The notes: generated from the letters alone by a model not told the origin. Positions 46,549 through 59,158 are shown, counted from the stretch's first letter. The stretch: DNA of 64,000 nucleotides from Ganoderma boninense (GCA_002900995.3 CM035308.1:2480001-2544000), one strand, 5' to 3'. Translations and numbers: made by a program.

Positions 46549-49500
46549 CTACCGCCGATCCTGGCCCTGCCAGGGGATGTCGTGCAGCTGCTGCCGTGAC
46601 GACCTGCTGCCATTCAGGCCCACGCTGCCACGCGTCGAAGTGCGCAAGTGGCTGCTCCCGTTCGAGTGCGCCCCCATTGCGGCGCTGGCAGGCATCATCC
46701 CGGTCAGGGACTCCGAGGCGTGGCGCCGCATCCGCTTCGGTGCGATCGCCTTTGCGGACTTTGGTGTGTCGAAGCCCTTCGACAGCCGCGCCGAGGGTTT
46801 GAGCGCTGGAGCGAGAGTGGGAACAATCTCTCTTGCAAGCTCCCGAACAAGGACGGCGACGTCTTCCTTGCTGAGCTTAGCCACGATGTCGTAAATACCG
46901 TAGCGCTCGACGAGGACCACGCGGTTCGGGTGCACGTCGCATACCGTCCGCAGGATACGGAGTAGGTTGAGCCGCACGACCGCCTTGCTCGAGCCGAGCT
47001 TGTCAATGAGCCGCTTGAAGAACTGCGACTTGGCGATGCCAATGGCAATATTGGTGGAGATGCGGAACATCTTGAGGAAGGGGTCGAGGAGATTCTCGAA
47101 CGAGTTGGCCTTGGCCTGTACGAAGCAGCGGAGGAGTGCATCTATTGACTCCGGCTTCATAAGTTCGTCTTCAATCCTGGCCGTCTCATCTTGCAGCCTT
47201 GAAACTGGTTAAGCTCTGGGAGCTTCAATGACGAAGATATTTTTTACGTACCAGGATAAAATAGACTCAAGCGCACTGACTTGGAAGTAGGGATCCTCGA
47301 GAAGGCGAAGGTAGAGCGACAATCCATCGTGCTGCCATAACAATATCCTGCAGCTCTTCCCTGCACTGGCAAGGTCGCAGAGGATGGGAAGCGCGAACTG
47401 CTTGAGAGGCGAGCTGGACTCGATAATGCGTTTGAGGCTGGGAAGGATACCTGCTTGTGCAGCTTCCTCCTGTCTCGACTTGTTGAGACGACACAGGTTG
47501 TAGCAAGTCTGGAAGATGTGGTTGGACATTTCCTGCAGCACTCTGGGTTCAGTATGCCATTACTATCACAAGAGTGACGTGCCGCCTACCGTGCCAAACG
47601 GACCCGAACTCTGTTCGTCAAGTATCTTCACTAGGATCTCGATCGCGTTCGCGTTCTGCAGGACTTCAAGGATGTTTGCATTCATGGAAAGGTGCTTGAC
47701 GGCCTTGAGCATCTGAACAAGGTATTGAGGTTCAAGAAGTTCACAAGCCCGCAAAAGTCCTGCAAAGGAATAGTGTGATTCCTCTAGTTTCAATCAGTCG
47801 AGAAAGAAATGATTCTTACGTCGGACAATCTTCCGCGTGCCGAGCGCATTCCGGACATGGATGTCGGACTGGGAAACCTGACAGAAGACGAGGATGATCT
47901 GCAGAATCTTCCGGTTCATGTCGTCGGCAATCTCTCCCCGGCTCGCCATGACGTTCAGCAACGCCGAGGACAGCGGGTCGAGGAGACCGTCCCGAATGAA
48001 CATTCGACAGAAGTCATTCTTCGTCGTCGGGCTTTGGAGTTCGAACACACTACAAATGCCATTGAGGGCATGGATCACGAGCTCGGACTGCTCGGTGAAG
48101 TCCTCGTCTAGCAGATCGACGAGGACTTTCAAGCCTCGACATCTGGAGAACAAGCATGTCAACAGATGCGCCAACAAAGAAATGATGAAACGCACGAAAT
48201 GAACATCTGGAGTGTCAATACCGACGAGTGACAGAGTAGGCGAATGAAATGAGACGCCTCAAGACGGCATTCCGATGGATACTTCTTCGAAGTAAAGCCC
48301 ATGATGACCGGGATGCCGCTGTTGCGATCTGTAAGTAGACGCTCGAATCAGACGAGATAAACCCATACCCAATGAGGCAGAAACTCTCGAGGAAGCCCAT
48401 GTCGGTAGTGACAAGCTGAAAGGCAGTTTAGCCATGCTAATCGAACGCGTATGGCAACCCATCGCAGCTCACCGCATTGACAATCTGTAAGAGTTTCAGC
48501 GCAACGTCTCGCGCCGTCCTCGACTCGAGCACCTCCAAGATCGCCAGCATGCCATGTGCGGAAACCAGCTGTGATTGCATCTCGGGCGTGTCATGTATAA
48601 TGTTGAGCTAACCCGTCCCGTCCCACCGTCAGCCCAAACCCTACCCCAAGCCGAACACACAAAGCGCAAGCACTCACCAGCTGGTCGCACGCGTCCCGCA
48701 ACTGGAAGTCCGGCGCGCTCGGCGTGAGCTCGTCGATGAGCTGCGTGACCTGGCTCGACAGGCGCGCATACTTGTCGCGCTGTAGGTTCGCCTCGAGGTC
48801 CTCCTCCGCATACCCCTCGTCGATCTCCGCGAACGGGTCGTCCGCCTCGTCGTCCTCGTCCCCGAACCACGACTTGTTCGACAGCCGCGTGTTGAGCTGC
48901 AGCGTCTGCATCGCCTGCGCCGCCGTCCCGTTCGTCTTCCCGAACACGTCCTCGTAGTCCTCCTCCTCGTCGTCCGCGTACTTGTCCAGGTCCTTCTGCA
49001 GCCGCCGTGCGTGCTCCCGCCCGAACGACTCGTTCCCGACAAAGGAGGACGAGCGCGAGTGCGCGCGGGCGGACGAGGGGCCGCTCGAGGGCCCTGTGGC
49101 GAGCACGCTGAGTGACGGGCGGGACCGCCGGTGGGCCAGGCCAGGGAGGGGTGCCGTCATCGGCCCTGGCGAGGGCGGCTGGAGGCCGAGCGTCTTGATG
49201 TCGCTGGGGTGGAACAGGCCCCGCCTGACCGAATTCTTCAACTATCCAACGGTGAACCCTTGTTTTCTCCCACGCAACGGGGATGAACGTACCTTGAAAT
49301 CTGCAACCTTCTCCTCTAACTTCGCTTCATCCTCGTCGAACACCAGATCAGAGTAGTCTTCAGCAATGGGGGCGATCTGGGGCTCAGGCGCCTTCGCGAG
49401 AGGTAACGGCGCGGACCCGAGACCCGGGCTACGTCCAGGACGGATGGTACGGGCGTTGTCGTCGGCCTCCAGCTTCTCGTCCTCAGCAGGGGTCTTGTCG

Positions 49501-51837
49501 AGCGCTAAATGACAGCCGAGACACAAAGGGAACAAATGAACAACACCGCGCATATATAGACACAGCGAGAGACAAAGGGCATGCGCACCATGCAGCTTTG
49601 TGAGCGAGATGCCCTCCTCGAAGTCGTCATCCCAATTATCCGTCTGCTCCTCAGGTGCTTGGAGGATAAACGGCATTGGGAGGGTTTCGCGGATGTGCCC
49701 GAGTGGAGCAGGCATGCCCGGCTTTGGCAACGAGCCGGGCTTCCGTCCTTGAGGCGCGAGGAGCATCGACTGCTGAGGTACTTGAAGCGACGAGCTCAAC
49801 TGCACCGAAGCAATCATGTTCGTCGGCGACGGCAGGGGAGAGCCAGACCGTCCCGCAAGAGACGTCTTGCGACGGCGTTCAGGGTGCTTGGACGGTCGTG
49901 ACGGCGCTGCACAAAGTGGCCCAGTCAGCCGCATTCTGAAGACCAAAACGAGAATGCCACTCACACTTCAGGGCCTCGTTCCATTCTTGCACCTTGAGCA
50001 CCGCCTCGTCGTAGTTGTAGTTGCTCAGCGGCCGCCCGTTGGGAGCCCCAGCGCCGTTGGAGCTCGCCGTGTCTGACGACCGCTCCCCGCCGTGCGAGTT
50101 GGCCATCTGCTTCCGCGCGGCGACCATCCATGGGTGCTTCAGCAGCTTCTTTGCTGATATGCGCAGGTTGGAGTCCTTTTGGAAGCAGTGGTACAGGAAG
50201 TCCTTCACGATCGGCGACGCGCCCTCGGGTATTGGCGGACTGTCATCCTGGACGATGCGGAACAGGGCGGGCATGGGGTCGAGGAAGTGGTACGGGGGCT
50301 TTCCCTCGAGCAGCTCTATAACTGTGCACCCGACGCTCCTGGAGGATATAAGAAGAGGGCGGAGGCATATTAGCTTGCGTCCATGAAGGGTGACACGGGC
50401 ATTGCACTGACCATATGTCCGACGCGGTCGTCGCGCCAGACTGCTCTATGACCTCGGGTGCCACTGTGCGGAGATTAAATACGATCGCCACGGTGAAGGA
50501 GTGGAGCATGCGACGTACTCCAGTATGGGCTGCCTACTACGGCGTCGTCGCGGACCGCGCCTGCAGCAGTGCTGCTTGCGACACCGAAGTCGGCTAGCTT
50601 GACGCACCCGTCCTTGTTCGTCAGAATATTCGCACCCTTGATATCCCGGTGTATCACACCCTGGTCGTGGAGGTACACGAGCCCCTCCAGGACCTGTGCA
50701 ATATAAACCCCAACGAGCGTCTCCGGGAATTTGCCAAACTTCTTGCAAATGTTATGGAGAGACCCGTTCTCGCAAAACCTATGTCTATGAACACAAAGAA
50801 CGAAGGAACGATGATGAAGCCAACATACTCTAGAATAATGTACAGATATTCGGGGGTCTTCTCGAAACCCTTGTACTTGACAATATTGGCATGCTATATG
50901 ACGTCAAGTAATTAGCATATATCGAACGGAGGCTGTCTCTAAGGCAATCGGTTTGTGTCTTCACCACCGTGATGCGTTATGGGAAGATAATAATCGGAGG
51001 TTCGCAAGGGGAATTGCGCCAAAGCGCGGGGGAGTCCCAAAGCATCTTGTTTCTATGGGTACAGTTATAGGCCTAGGTGTACGCGGACCTTTGAAGGCAC
51101 ATCGAACCGCAGGCGCGTCCAGCCGGCGGATGCTGGTATGTCTGCGGCACCTCTGCGCGGGCGAAATGAGGACAAAGAGGCACAGAACTTACATTCAGGT
51201 TCTTCAACAAATCGATCTCGGACTGCGGAACGCATCCTTGGTCAGTCTCACGACACAAATCCGCGAGAGTACGGACGCACCATGATCTGCCCAATCTCGC
51301 TCTTCGGTATGTTGCTGAGCTGAATCTCCTTGATGGCTACAGTCTCACCGGTGGCCCAATTCAGGGCACCTAACAAGGGGGATATGTTCGGAAACTGCGC
51401 AGAGACCACAGCGGCGGAACACGCACGGTAAACCTGGCCAAACGCGCCCTTCCCCAACGAGTCTCCCAATTGCTGTCCAAGAACGTCGGTAAGAAGCGCG
51501 TCGATCGCGTCCGAGGGCTCAGGACACGCACATATGCATTGAGGAGCTTGTTGGACCCGGAGCGGTGTGTTGGAGAGGGCATTGAAGTGGATGATGGCGT
51601 GCAGGAGACAGTGGGGGGCGTAAAGGAGAGGACAAGGTAGGGACTGGACGTAAAGCAGGGTATTGGAAGAGGACGTTTGGCCAGCAGCACCGCTCAGAGG
51701 ACCGTGATTGACATTGACCGCAGGCCCGTTCGAACTCTGAGCGGCGCGAGTAGCACGGCGTCGGAGGTGCGGCTCTTTAGCAACAGTCCCACAACTACCT
51801 CGGCGCCACCCTCCCTCGCGGTGATCGGGGGCCCCAT
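46549..51837 (-). CDS. Septation initiation network Ser/Thr kinase, Cdc7/SepH type
   Basis: The start at 51837 ([13 protein letters not shown], exon 51837-51799) splices to S-S-N-G-P-A-V-N at 51736. The kinase domain follows: [23 protein letters not shown] with the ATP lysine, [29 protein letters not shown] and [12 protein letters not shown]. It ends L-L-K-H-P-W-M. An acidic and Ser-rich linker and a long helical ARM-like C-terminal part follow, ending at 46549. The layout matches the Cdc7/SepH/Cdc15-like kinases that act at the spindle pole body to start septation. More than ten exons; some interior limits are approximate. It diverges from a MYND-finger gene across 137 bp. Confidence 0.92.
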
Positions 51838-51973
51838 CACCCACGCGTCTACACGCGATCTCACCCGACCGGACGCGTCGCGTTTTTTGCCTTTGCTTCT
51901 CGACTTCGAGCCGCTCGTCCCGAGCCTCCAGAGCCTGCACGCGCTACCCCCCTCCTCCCTTGGATAACCCAAC
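51838..51973. promoter_or_regulatory. Bidirectional promoter, kinase / MYND protein
   Basis: Only 136 bp separate the two divergent start codons, so any promoter elements must be shared or lie in the first exons. No TATA box is visible. Confidence 0.5.
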
Positions 51974-52623
51974 ATGTATATCTGCGAAAAGTGCAGCGGA
52001 GACGCGACGATGGCCTGTTCGGCGTGCCATTACACGCGCTACTGCTCGTGAGCAACAGACATTCACGCCTCCCCGAAATCTGGGCCTCACCCCGGCCGAC
52101 CATGCTGATCTTTCTTCCGGCTTAGCGAGGCGTGCCAGAGAGCCGACTGGAAGGTGCACAAGAAGGGGTGTCAAATGCAGCAAGTGCTCAACACGTTCAA
52201 CGAGCAGCAGTCGGCCAAGCCTCCCGCGCGTCCGTCCCAGGATCGCTGCACGGGCTGCGACGTTAGGTTCAGCGAAGACTACCCCTGCGAGGGCGAGTGC
52301 GAGACGTGCGGTTATGTTGCGTGCGAGTCGTGTATCTGTGATTATACCAATGGTGAGTCCTTCGTCGGCGAGACGCGGCGGATGGGGATCTGATAGCGGC
52401 TGGACCTGCAGGCACTTGCTATTGCGCGAACTCCAACTTTGGAAACAATTACTGCGAGATGGAGCCCAAATGGTACCACACGGACGGCCACGGTCGAGGC
52501 TACAAGGGCGACAGACATCCTGAAGGTTATGGCGAATATCCCGATGATGTGTACGAGCCGGATGCACGCGCGTGCAACAGCTGCGGTAAAGTGACAAGGG
52601 TGTTCAAGAAGGAGTACCTCTGA
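51974..52623 (+). CDS. MYND zinc-finger protein 1
   Basis: Three exons. Exon 1 begins M-Y-I-C-E-K-C-S-G-D-A-T-M-A-C-S-A-C-H and ends in Y-C-S; the GTGAGC intron leads to E-A-C-Q-R-A-D-W-K-V-H-K-K-G-C. Together these form a complete MYND finger (C-X2-C...C-X2-C...Y-C...C...H-X3-C). A second Cys-rich block follows (C-T-G-C-D-V-R-F and C-E-T-C-G-Y-V-A-C-E-S-C). The last exon is highly charged, with W-Y-H-T-D-G-H-G-R-G-Y-K-G-D-R-H-P and C-N-S-C-G-K-V. MYND fingers bind proline-rich peptides; the partner is unknown. A paralogue follows 500 bp downstream. Confidence 0.85.
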
Positions 52624-53121
52624 GTTTATGCCGGTACCGATTCTGTGTCGTCTGTACCGGTTCCTTTGTCTTTTTAAGGACTGGAAGGGAAGGGCCAGCC
52701 ATACATGTTTTGTTTAGGGCCTTGTTAGGATGTCCGCTGATCGATTGTTGTTGTTACAGTACTAAGTCATCGGGCGATGAGTATCATACGGCCATTCAGC
52801 CTCGCGTGAACCGACAAGTCCGCAAGCGGTGAGCGGTGCATATTGAAGGAAAGCCGCACTAGCCCATGTGCTCGTCTGTGGATCTGCGCTCTATGAGCTC
52901 ACTGGCACTGACCGACAACATAGGCAGCCGAAGATCGGCTTAGAGGTACTCCGTGCACCCCTTGGTTCTGCATTCTGAGATAACCATGGCAACAACTACA
53001 AGGACGTTATGGTGGCGCACGCCAAGAGCGCTCCCAAGCAAAGGGCCGAGACCGGGCTACGACGCGTCGACGCGTCTGGACACGAGGGGTCACGCGGTGA
53101 CGTCGTGTGTGACAACACGCG
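52624..53121. other. Intergenic between MYND paralogues
   Basis: About 500 bp with the 3' flank of the first gene and the upstream region of the second. No other feature seen. Confidence 0.4.
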
Positions 53122-54156
53122 ATGAACAGGGCGGGAAGCGCCGAGACGGGAAGCGGGTGTGGGTTGCTGCGAACCACGACGTCGACCGGGGGCCTCCCGC
53201 TTTGGGTTTGTACCATGTTCCTCCTCTCCGTCTCCACCCTCGCCGGTGCGATGGTCATCTTCACCCTTGCCGCCATGTTCCTCCCCGACCCGCCCCCGCC
53301 CCTCGACGAGGACCGCTGTGGCTTCGCCTTTTGTGAAGTCTGCATGAAAGAGGCCCCCTACGCGTGCTCGGCATGCAAGACCACGCGCTACTGCTCGTCA
53401 GTCTCTCCTTCCGTCCTCTTCCCACGCAGAGCTTACCGGACATCTCGACCCGTAGGACAGCGTGCCAGAACTCCAATTGGAGGAATCATCAGCGCGAGTG
53501 CGGCATCCACCAGAAGCTCAATGAAATCAACACCCGCATCGCCATGACCCCTCCCAAGCGGCCTCCTGTAGGCCAGTGCACCGGCTGCAACGCAAAGGTC
53601 GGCGAGGGCCGTCGCCTGGCCATGTGCAAGGAGTGCGGGTATCAGGCTTGTGGCTCTTGCGAGTCCCACCACTCCAGAGGTGCGTTCTCGTCTGCTCCGT
53701 CCTCGAGGCCCGGCCCCTTCCAGCCGCTTCCCTGCCTTATCTCAATCCGTCTCCCGATGGGCTATACCCATGCCGGGGGACGTAACTGGCCTCGAGGACA
53801 GCGGCAGCCTTTCTGCATCCTGCTGCCCAAGATGTCACGCGACTCGCAATGTCATCCATCATGCTGACCATCCCTCTTCTTTGCTGTCGTCTCATCATGC
53901 TCGATGTCCGCTTCTGCGTACAGGGACGTGCTACTGCCCGAACTCTAACTTTGGCAAGAGCTACTGCCGCATGGAACCGCGATGGTATCACAGCAATGGC
54001 CGCGGCCGGGCCTACGCCGGCGACCGCCACCCCGACACTCTTGGGCGGCCATACCCAGACGAGATGTACGAGCCGATGCCGCACGCCTGCGACTGCTGTG
54101 GGACCGTCACGAAAGTTTTCAAGAAGGAATACCGCGACCCCTGGGTGTGGCATTAA
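53122..54156 (+). CDS. MYND zinc-finger protein 2 (tandem paralogue)
   Basis: Exon 1 holds F-C-E-V-C-M-K-E-A-P-Y-A-C-S-A-C-K-T-T-R-Y-C-S. The GTCAGT...CCGTAG intron joins T-A-C-Q-N-S-N-W-R-N-H-Q-R-E-C, completing a MYND finger. A second Cys block follows (C-T-G-C-N-A-K-V; C-K-E-C-G-Y-Q-A-C). After a long intron from 53681 to 53923, the last exon (G-T-C-Y-C-P-N-S-N-F-G-K-S-Y-C) is closely similar to that of the upstream gene, including W-Y-H and D-R-H-P motifs. Upstream of the finger it has a hydrophobic stretch (M-F-L-L-S-V-S-T-L-A-G-A-M-V-I-F-T-L-A-A-M-F) not present in the first copy, perhaps a membrane anchor. The start is uncertain: 53122, 53215 or 53274. Confidence 0.8.
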
Positions 54157-54923
54157 AGTGCCCTCCGCCTTCCGCCCGGCGCCTTCTGTCGAATGCCGTC
54201 GGAGTGTGTGCGTCTCTGCACCAGGCGGACTCCGCGTGGTCTTGCGAACCGCCCTTCCAGGCACAGTTCTGACTGTTGACTGTGCGGGCAGCGGCGAGTT
54301 CCGAGGCCCGGCCCCTGGCATGCTCGAATTGACTGCTCGCAGGTTCGCAGTGGCCCGAGCTCGTGAAGGGATAGAGGTCCGCGTTGATGTTGATCATTGT
54401 GCTTTGCTTTCGATTTGCTCTGTACGCACGGACACACCCATCCTGCACTCACGCACGTCTGTACCACCAGGCACATCCCGCATTGTAATATCTGACACAG
54501 ACTGTTCACGTTCACGTTCGCGTTCGCGTTTACGCACGTCCTCCCATGACCATATCATTCACGTTCTTCACGAACTGTGTACCTTGTACATCCATGCCCG
54601 GCCTCGTGATTCGCTTGCTGAATCGCATCTGCACTCACGAACTCTTTATCTCGTTATTGCTTACTTCCATCCATGCATCATCTCTGCTCTCACCCCATCC
54701 CGATCCCCATCCACTCCACCCATCTCGCTTACACCCGCTTCTTCGCACGAGTCACGACCATACACACGTTCACGACAATGCGATATCACGACTTAACCAC
54801 ACACTCGCACGCATATACCCAGCGTCCGCTTCACCCTTGAGTACACTCCAGCTACAACACGAGCACCAAGAAAAAGCACATCATCCCGGCACTACAAGCG
54901 TCGCCCAGACCATCATCTCAGAC
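54157..54923. other. Intergenic, convergent 3' flanks
   Basis: About 770 bp of C/T-rich sequence with TTCACGTTCGCG-type short repeats near 54508. An open plus-strand frame running on into 55961 is a by-product of the antisense low-complexity gene. Confidence 0.4.
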
Positions 54924-57264
54924 TCAGAGCCTTTTCGTCTTGCCAACCACCGCGTCCTTCGCGCTCTTCTTCAGGGAGCCCTTGCCCCCCGCCAGCGCCT
55001 TCTCCTTCCTCTTCTCCACGCCCGTCCCCGCCTTCTTCAGCTTCAGCTCCTCCGCACTCAGCGACGGTGCGGGTGCGGGTGCGGGTGCAGATGCGGCGGC
55101 CTCAGTCTCAGCGACACCGGCGCCCTCTCCCTCTCCCGCCTCCTTGTGTTTGTGCTTCCGCTTTTTCTTCTTCTCCGCCGGGGCGCCCTCCGCCTCCTCC
55201 GCGGCGACGACAGCCACAGCCGGCGCAGGTTCGGGCTCAGCAATCGTGACAGAAGCGGGCGTTGGCGTAGGGGCAGCAACAGCCGCCTCCGCACCGGCAA
55301 GCGCAAGCGCGGCCTTGCTCCTCTTCCGCCTCGGCTTCTTCGCGCTCGGAGTCTCCGGGGCGCCCTCGCCCTCGCCGTCAGCGGGAGCGGCAGCAGCAGC
55401 GAGCTTGGAGATCGCGTTCGACACCGGGGTCTCCGCGGCAGCGGCCTTGGAGCGCTTCCTGCGCTTCGCCGGGGTCTCCCCGGCCAGCCCGTCCGCAGGC
55501 GTGTTCGGCGGGACGGGCGCAGCGGCGGCGGGGGAGTCGAAGAAGTCGACCGCGGACGCGCGCCGCTTCTTCTTTTGCGCGGTGGGGGTCACCGGCACGA
55601 CGGGTTCCGTGGGGGCAGCGACGGGAGCAGGGGCCGAGGGCTCAGCAACAGTCGGGGCAGAGGAGGCAGCGGCGGGCTCTGCGGTGCGGGCTTTCTTGCG
55701 CTTCTCCTTCTTTGCGGGCGGGGCTGCGTCGGTCGTGGGCTGCTCGGCGGAAGGTGGGGGCGCGGATGCTGGTGCTGGTGCTGGTGCTGGTGCGGGCTCG
55801 GGCACGACCGGGGCCTCTGGAGTGGCTTGAGATTTTCGTCGCTTCTTCCTCTCCTTCTCTTTGGGCACGTCGGTCACCGCGGGCTGTGGCTCGGGAGCAG
55901 CGGGAGGTGGGGGTGCAGGTTCTGCCACGGACTTTCTCCGCTTCTTCTTTGCGGGCTCTGACGTTGCGGGAGCGGGCTCAGCAGCGGGCGGGACCACGGT
56001 TTTGCCCCTTGCCTTGGAAAGAGTGGGAGCTGGCGCGGAGGGAGGGATCGCTTCAGATGCCTTTGCCTTCTTCTTCGGCTTTTCCTTCTCGACCTCTGCC
56101 TCCGTTTCCTCCGCTGCACGCTTCTTTCCCTTGCCCTTGCTCTTTGGCTCTGCTTCCACCTCTGCCTTCGTCTTCGCCTTCGCCTTTGACTTCAGCTTAG
56201 GCGACTCAATCTCCTCTTGCTCCTCGTCGCTCTCCTCATCACCACCTTCTTCGTCTTCGTCATCCATCTCGAAATCCTCATCCTCCTCGTCGGTCAGAAC
56301 AAGTCCATCCCAACGGCCGCCTGTATCTGCTCCCAGGTCGCACTGCCAAATGGGGAGGGCAGCGGAGGAGTTGGTCTTCAGAAGCAAGCTCTGAATGTTG
56401 TCCCAGCCGCCCTTGACGTGCTTCACGACTTCGGGGAGGGCTGTCTGGAGGTTGGCCAGGACGTGCGCGGGCTTTTGGGAGATGGTGCCAATCTTGACAG
56501 ACCTACGTAAAAAATCCACACTCGTTCAGTGACATGCCCAGGACAGGGAATGGGCTACAAATGGACGCACGTGCAGGTGCCTTGATTTTGGTGGAAGTAC
56601 GTGGAGGAAATGGCGCGCTCGAGCTCGCTCTTGAGGTCTTTGCGGGTGATGCATACCGGGATGGGTTGCCTGCGTTGGGTCATAGCATACGAGCTCGGTA
56701 TACCGTGCATGCCGCAGAGAAAAACGAGACGTACTTCTTTGCGTTGAAGAAAATCTTTCCCAGCAGCTTGGGGAGGAGGGGGACGACGCGCTCGTCCGCA
56801 AGGAAGAGCCCGTACTCCTTCAAAAGCATCCTCCTTGCCTCGAAAGGCTTCCACTTGCCCTTCAGGTGCCGGACGTCGACAACGCGCGAGATGAATTTGA
56901 TGCCCTGGTTCGCGATGAGGTCCTTGTATTCCCTCTGGGGGTCCTTCGTGATGAGGCACACTGCGTTCGTGCGCGGGTCCACGATCGGGTGCTTCACGGG
57001 TCTACGTTCGCGCATGTAAGTGTTTGCTCGGTCAGACACAAAGACAGAGGTTACGAGTACGCACATCCCGGCAGGCTTAATCTTCTTCTCAGGGTGCATG
57101 ACCTTGGTGTTCACGACTAGCCAGACGTTTGGCTCCTTCCCGGGCAGGAGCTGGTCCGCGGCCTTCTGCTCCTCGAACTTGGTTGCATGGGCCAGAAGCG
57201 CATCCACCGCGCGCTTGCACTGATGCGCAGAGACGTGATCGTCGATTAATGGGTCTCCAGGCAT
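54924..57264 (-). CDS. Ribosomal L1-fold ribosome biogenesis protein (Cic1/Utp30/RSL1D1 type)
   Basis: Four exons, 57264-57065, 57001-56735, 56669-56571 and 56502-54924, join in phase to 714 residues. The first 250 residues form an L1-like fold: R-A-V-D-A-L-L-A-H-A, then P-N-V-W-L-V-V-N-T-K-V. The splice gives K-P-A-G-I-P-V-K-H-P-I-V-D-P-R-T. Then V-C-L-I-T-K-D-P-Q-R-E-Y-K-D-L and V-K-I-G-T-I-S-Q-K-P. The remaining 450 residues are a very low-complexity acidic then Lys/Ala/Pro-rich tail with many K-K-K-R-R-type clusters, consistent with a nucleolar protein. Relatives act in pre-rRNA processing. The tail is unusually long for the family. It shares a 300 bp divergent promoter with the GGTase-I beta gene. 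Confidence 0.88.
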
Positions 57265-57564
57265 TTTAGAAATAGAAGGGGGAGAGGTAGGACGGGGATG
57301 AGAACAGAGACGGTCTCACTTTCTCATTCTTCCACCCATCCTCCCTCCCGGCGCTTGTCCAAATTTCTTGCTGACCACGTGATGAAAGCTATGGGCGCTT
57401 AACGAGTGTGTGGAAGCGCCGAGGATGCGCTGCTCCAGTGCCTGCAGCTGGTCGTGTACAAACCTACTCCAGATCCTGTACTTCGGTCACTGCGCTGGTG
57501 TTCTTGACAATCTGTGGGGCTATTTTACGTTAAACGGAATTTGGCCTTCCTTTTCGTGCCAATT
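57265..57564. promoter_or_regulatory. Divergent promoter region, L1-fold protein / GGTase-I beta
   Basis: 300 bp between two opposed start codons. No clear TATA box is seen on either strand. Confidence 0.45.
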
Positions 57565-59158
57565 ATGACGCAACCCAAGACACTCTCCCGAGGCGGACAT
57601 GCCTCTCATGCAGGGAGATGCCTCATCGGCCTTCCGTCGAGCCAGGTGGAGGCAGATCCTTCGAGGTGCGACTCTTTCTTTCCATTCCTGAATATTTCTG
57701 CGCTATACAACCAATGGGTGTCATGGGTGTTACGCCCCAAAGCTCAGCAGTGATTGCGTTCGGACTGGACGCGCTTTGCGTTGTTGGGACGATGCTGACA
57801 GATTGAGACAGGATAGCAGTCATATTCTATTGCATGGGGACATTGGATATTCTCGCCTCCTGGGATTCACAATCGAAAGAGCATGACCGGGAGTCATGGA
57901 GAGACTGGTTGTGGGAACAACAGATATGTTCGTCGACCATCCATCCACCGCGCGGTTGTGTCTTCGTCAAGTGATGATTCACCTTCAGCCGGTCCGTATG
58001 GTGCAGGATTTAGGCCCAGTCCCTTCATTACCCCCGAAGACTTCAAGGTAAGTCGTTGACCTTTCCTGTTGAGTATGCTTCTAATAGCGTAGTGCACTCT
58101 CAGGGCGAGCCGTTAGAGTACGAGACTGGACATCTCGTCATGACCTACACAGCCCTACTCTGTCTCTCGATGCTGCGCGACGACTTTTCCAAACTGGATC
58201 GACCCGGTCTTCTACGCCTTCTTAGATCATGCCAGCAGGAAGACGGAAGGTAGAGCCCCTTCCTCCATTAGCCCTAAGCGCGATGCTCAATCACCAATGT
58301 GTCCGTCAGCTTCACCGCTGTACCCAACGGCGGGGAGTCCGACCTAAGGATGACGTATTGTGCGTTCGTGATCAGCAGCCTTCTTAACGACTGGTCTGGC
58401 ATGGACCTCGACCTCGCCCTTGCCTATATCCACAAGTGCTACGTAAGCCACTTCCAAATCATCGTTTTTCGTTATTCTCATCATCACGATAGAGCTACGA
58501 AGGCGGGTATGGGCAAGCGCCTTTTGGCGAAGCCGTTGGTATGCGAAATCATCACCCCGCTCTTCCTTGACTGACCTCTGGCTCAGGTGGAACGACGTAC
58601 TGTGCGATCGCTTCTCTACATCTCGCCCCAGATGCCCCGCAATCTCCACGCGCATCTCGTCTGGCAGGTGCGGAACGTGCACGCACGGTCCGCTGGCTCG
58701 TACAGAATCAATGTGACTCTGGGGGTTTCTCCGGCCGGACGAACAAATTGGCCGATGCATGCTACTGTTTCTGGTGTGGGGCTGCTCTGACGGTAAGTTC
58801 AAAGCTCGTTACTTTTCAGCAATTTAACCCATTCGGAATTAGATCCTCGGTCACGGCGATCTCGTCAACGAGCACGCGTTGGCCGACTTCCTTGCGAACT
58901 GCCAGTTCAAATTTGGCGGTTTGGCAAAGGCTCCAGGAGAACGCCCAGGTCAGTGGTGGATGCCCTCCCTCCTGGGATTGAGTTCTTATGACCGCATATA
59001 TAGACCCCTACCACACATACTTGTCTTTAGCGATCCTCGCGATCCTTCCGTCTGACCATGGCGGCGACGAGACGTGGAAGGTGGCACGTATAGACCCTCT
59101 GTGGAACGCGACAGAATCTACCGCCCAATGGGCTAGGAAACATATCCCTGCAAGATAA
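57565..59158 (+). CDS. CDC43: Geranylgeranyltransferase type I beta subunit
   Basis: Exon 1 (57565-57665) reads S-R-G-G-H-A-S-H-A-G-R-C-L-I-G-L-P-S-S-Q-V. It splices at 57812 to I-A-V-I-F-Y-C-M-G-T-L-D-I-L and W-R-D-W-L-W-E-Q-Q. An intron with GTTCGT...TTCAG joins G-P-Y-G-A-G-F-R-P-S. The core has the prenyltransferase repeats: G-H-L-V-M-T-Y-T-A-L, then D-L-R-M-T-Y-C-A-F-V, C-D-S-G-G-F-S-G-R-T-N-K-L-A-D-A-C-Y-C-F-W and D-P-Y-H-T-Y-L-S-L-A. The last two motifs supply the zinc-binding Asp, Cys and His. It ends at the stop 59156-59158. The enzyme attaches geranylgeranyl to CaaL proteins such as Rho GTPases in the cytosol. The symbol is given by orthology to yeast. Confidence 0.92.

Noticed and set aside
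54546..55961. 471-codon plus-strand open frame rich in Leu, Arg and Gly
   Set aside because: It lies antisense to the Lys/Ala/Pro-rich tail of the L1-fold protein. The composition is explained by that low-complexity sequence and no family motif is present.
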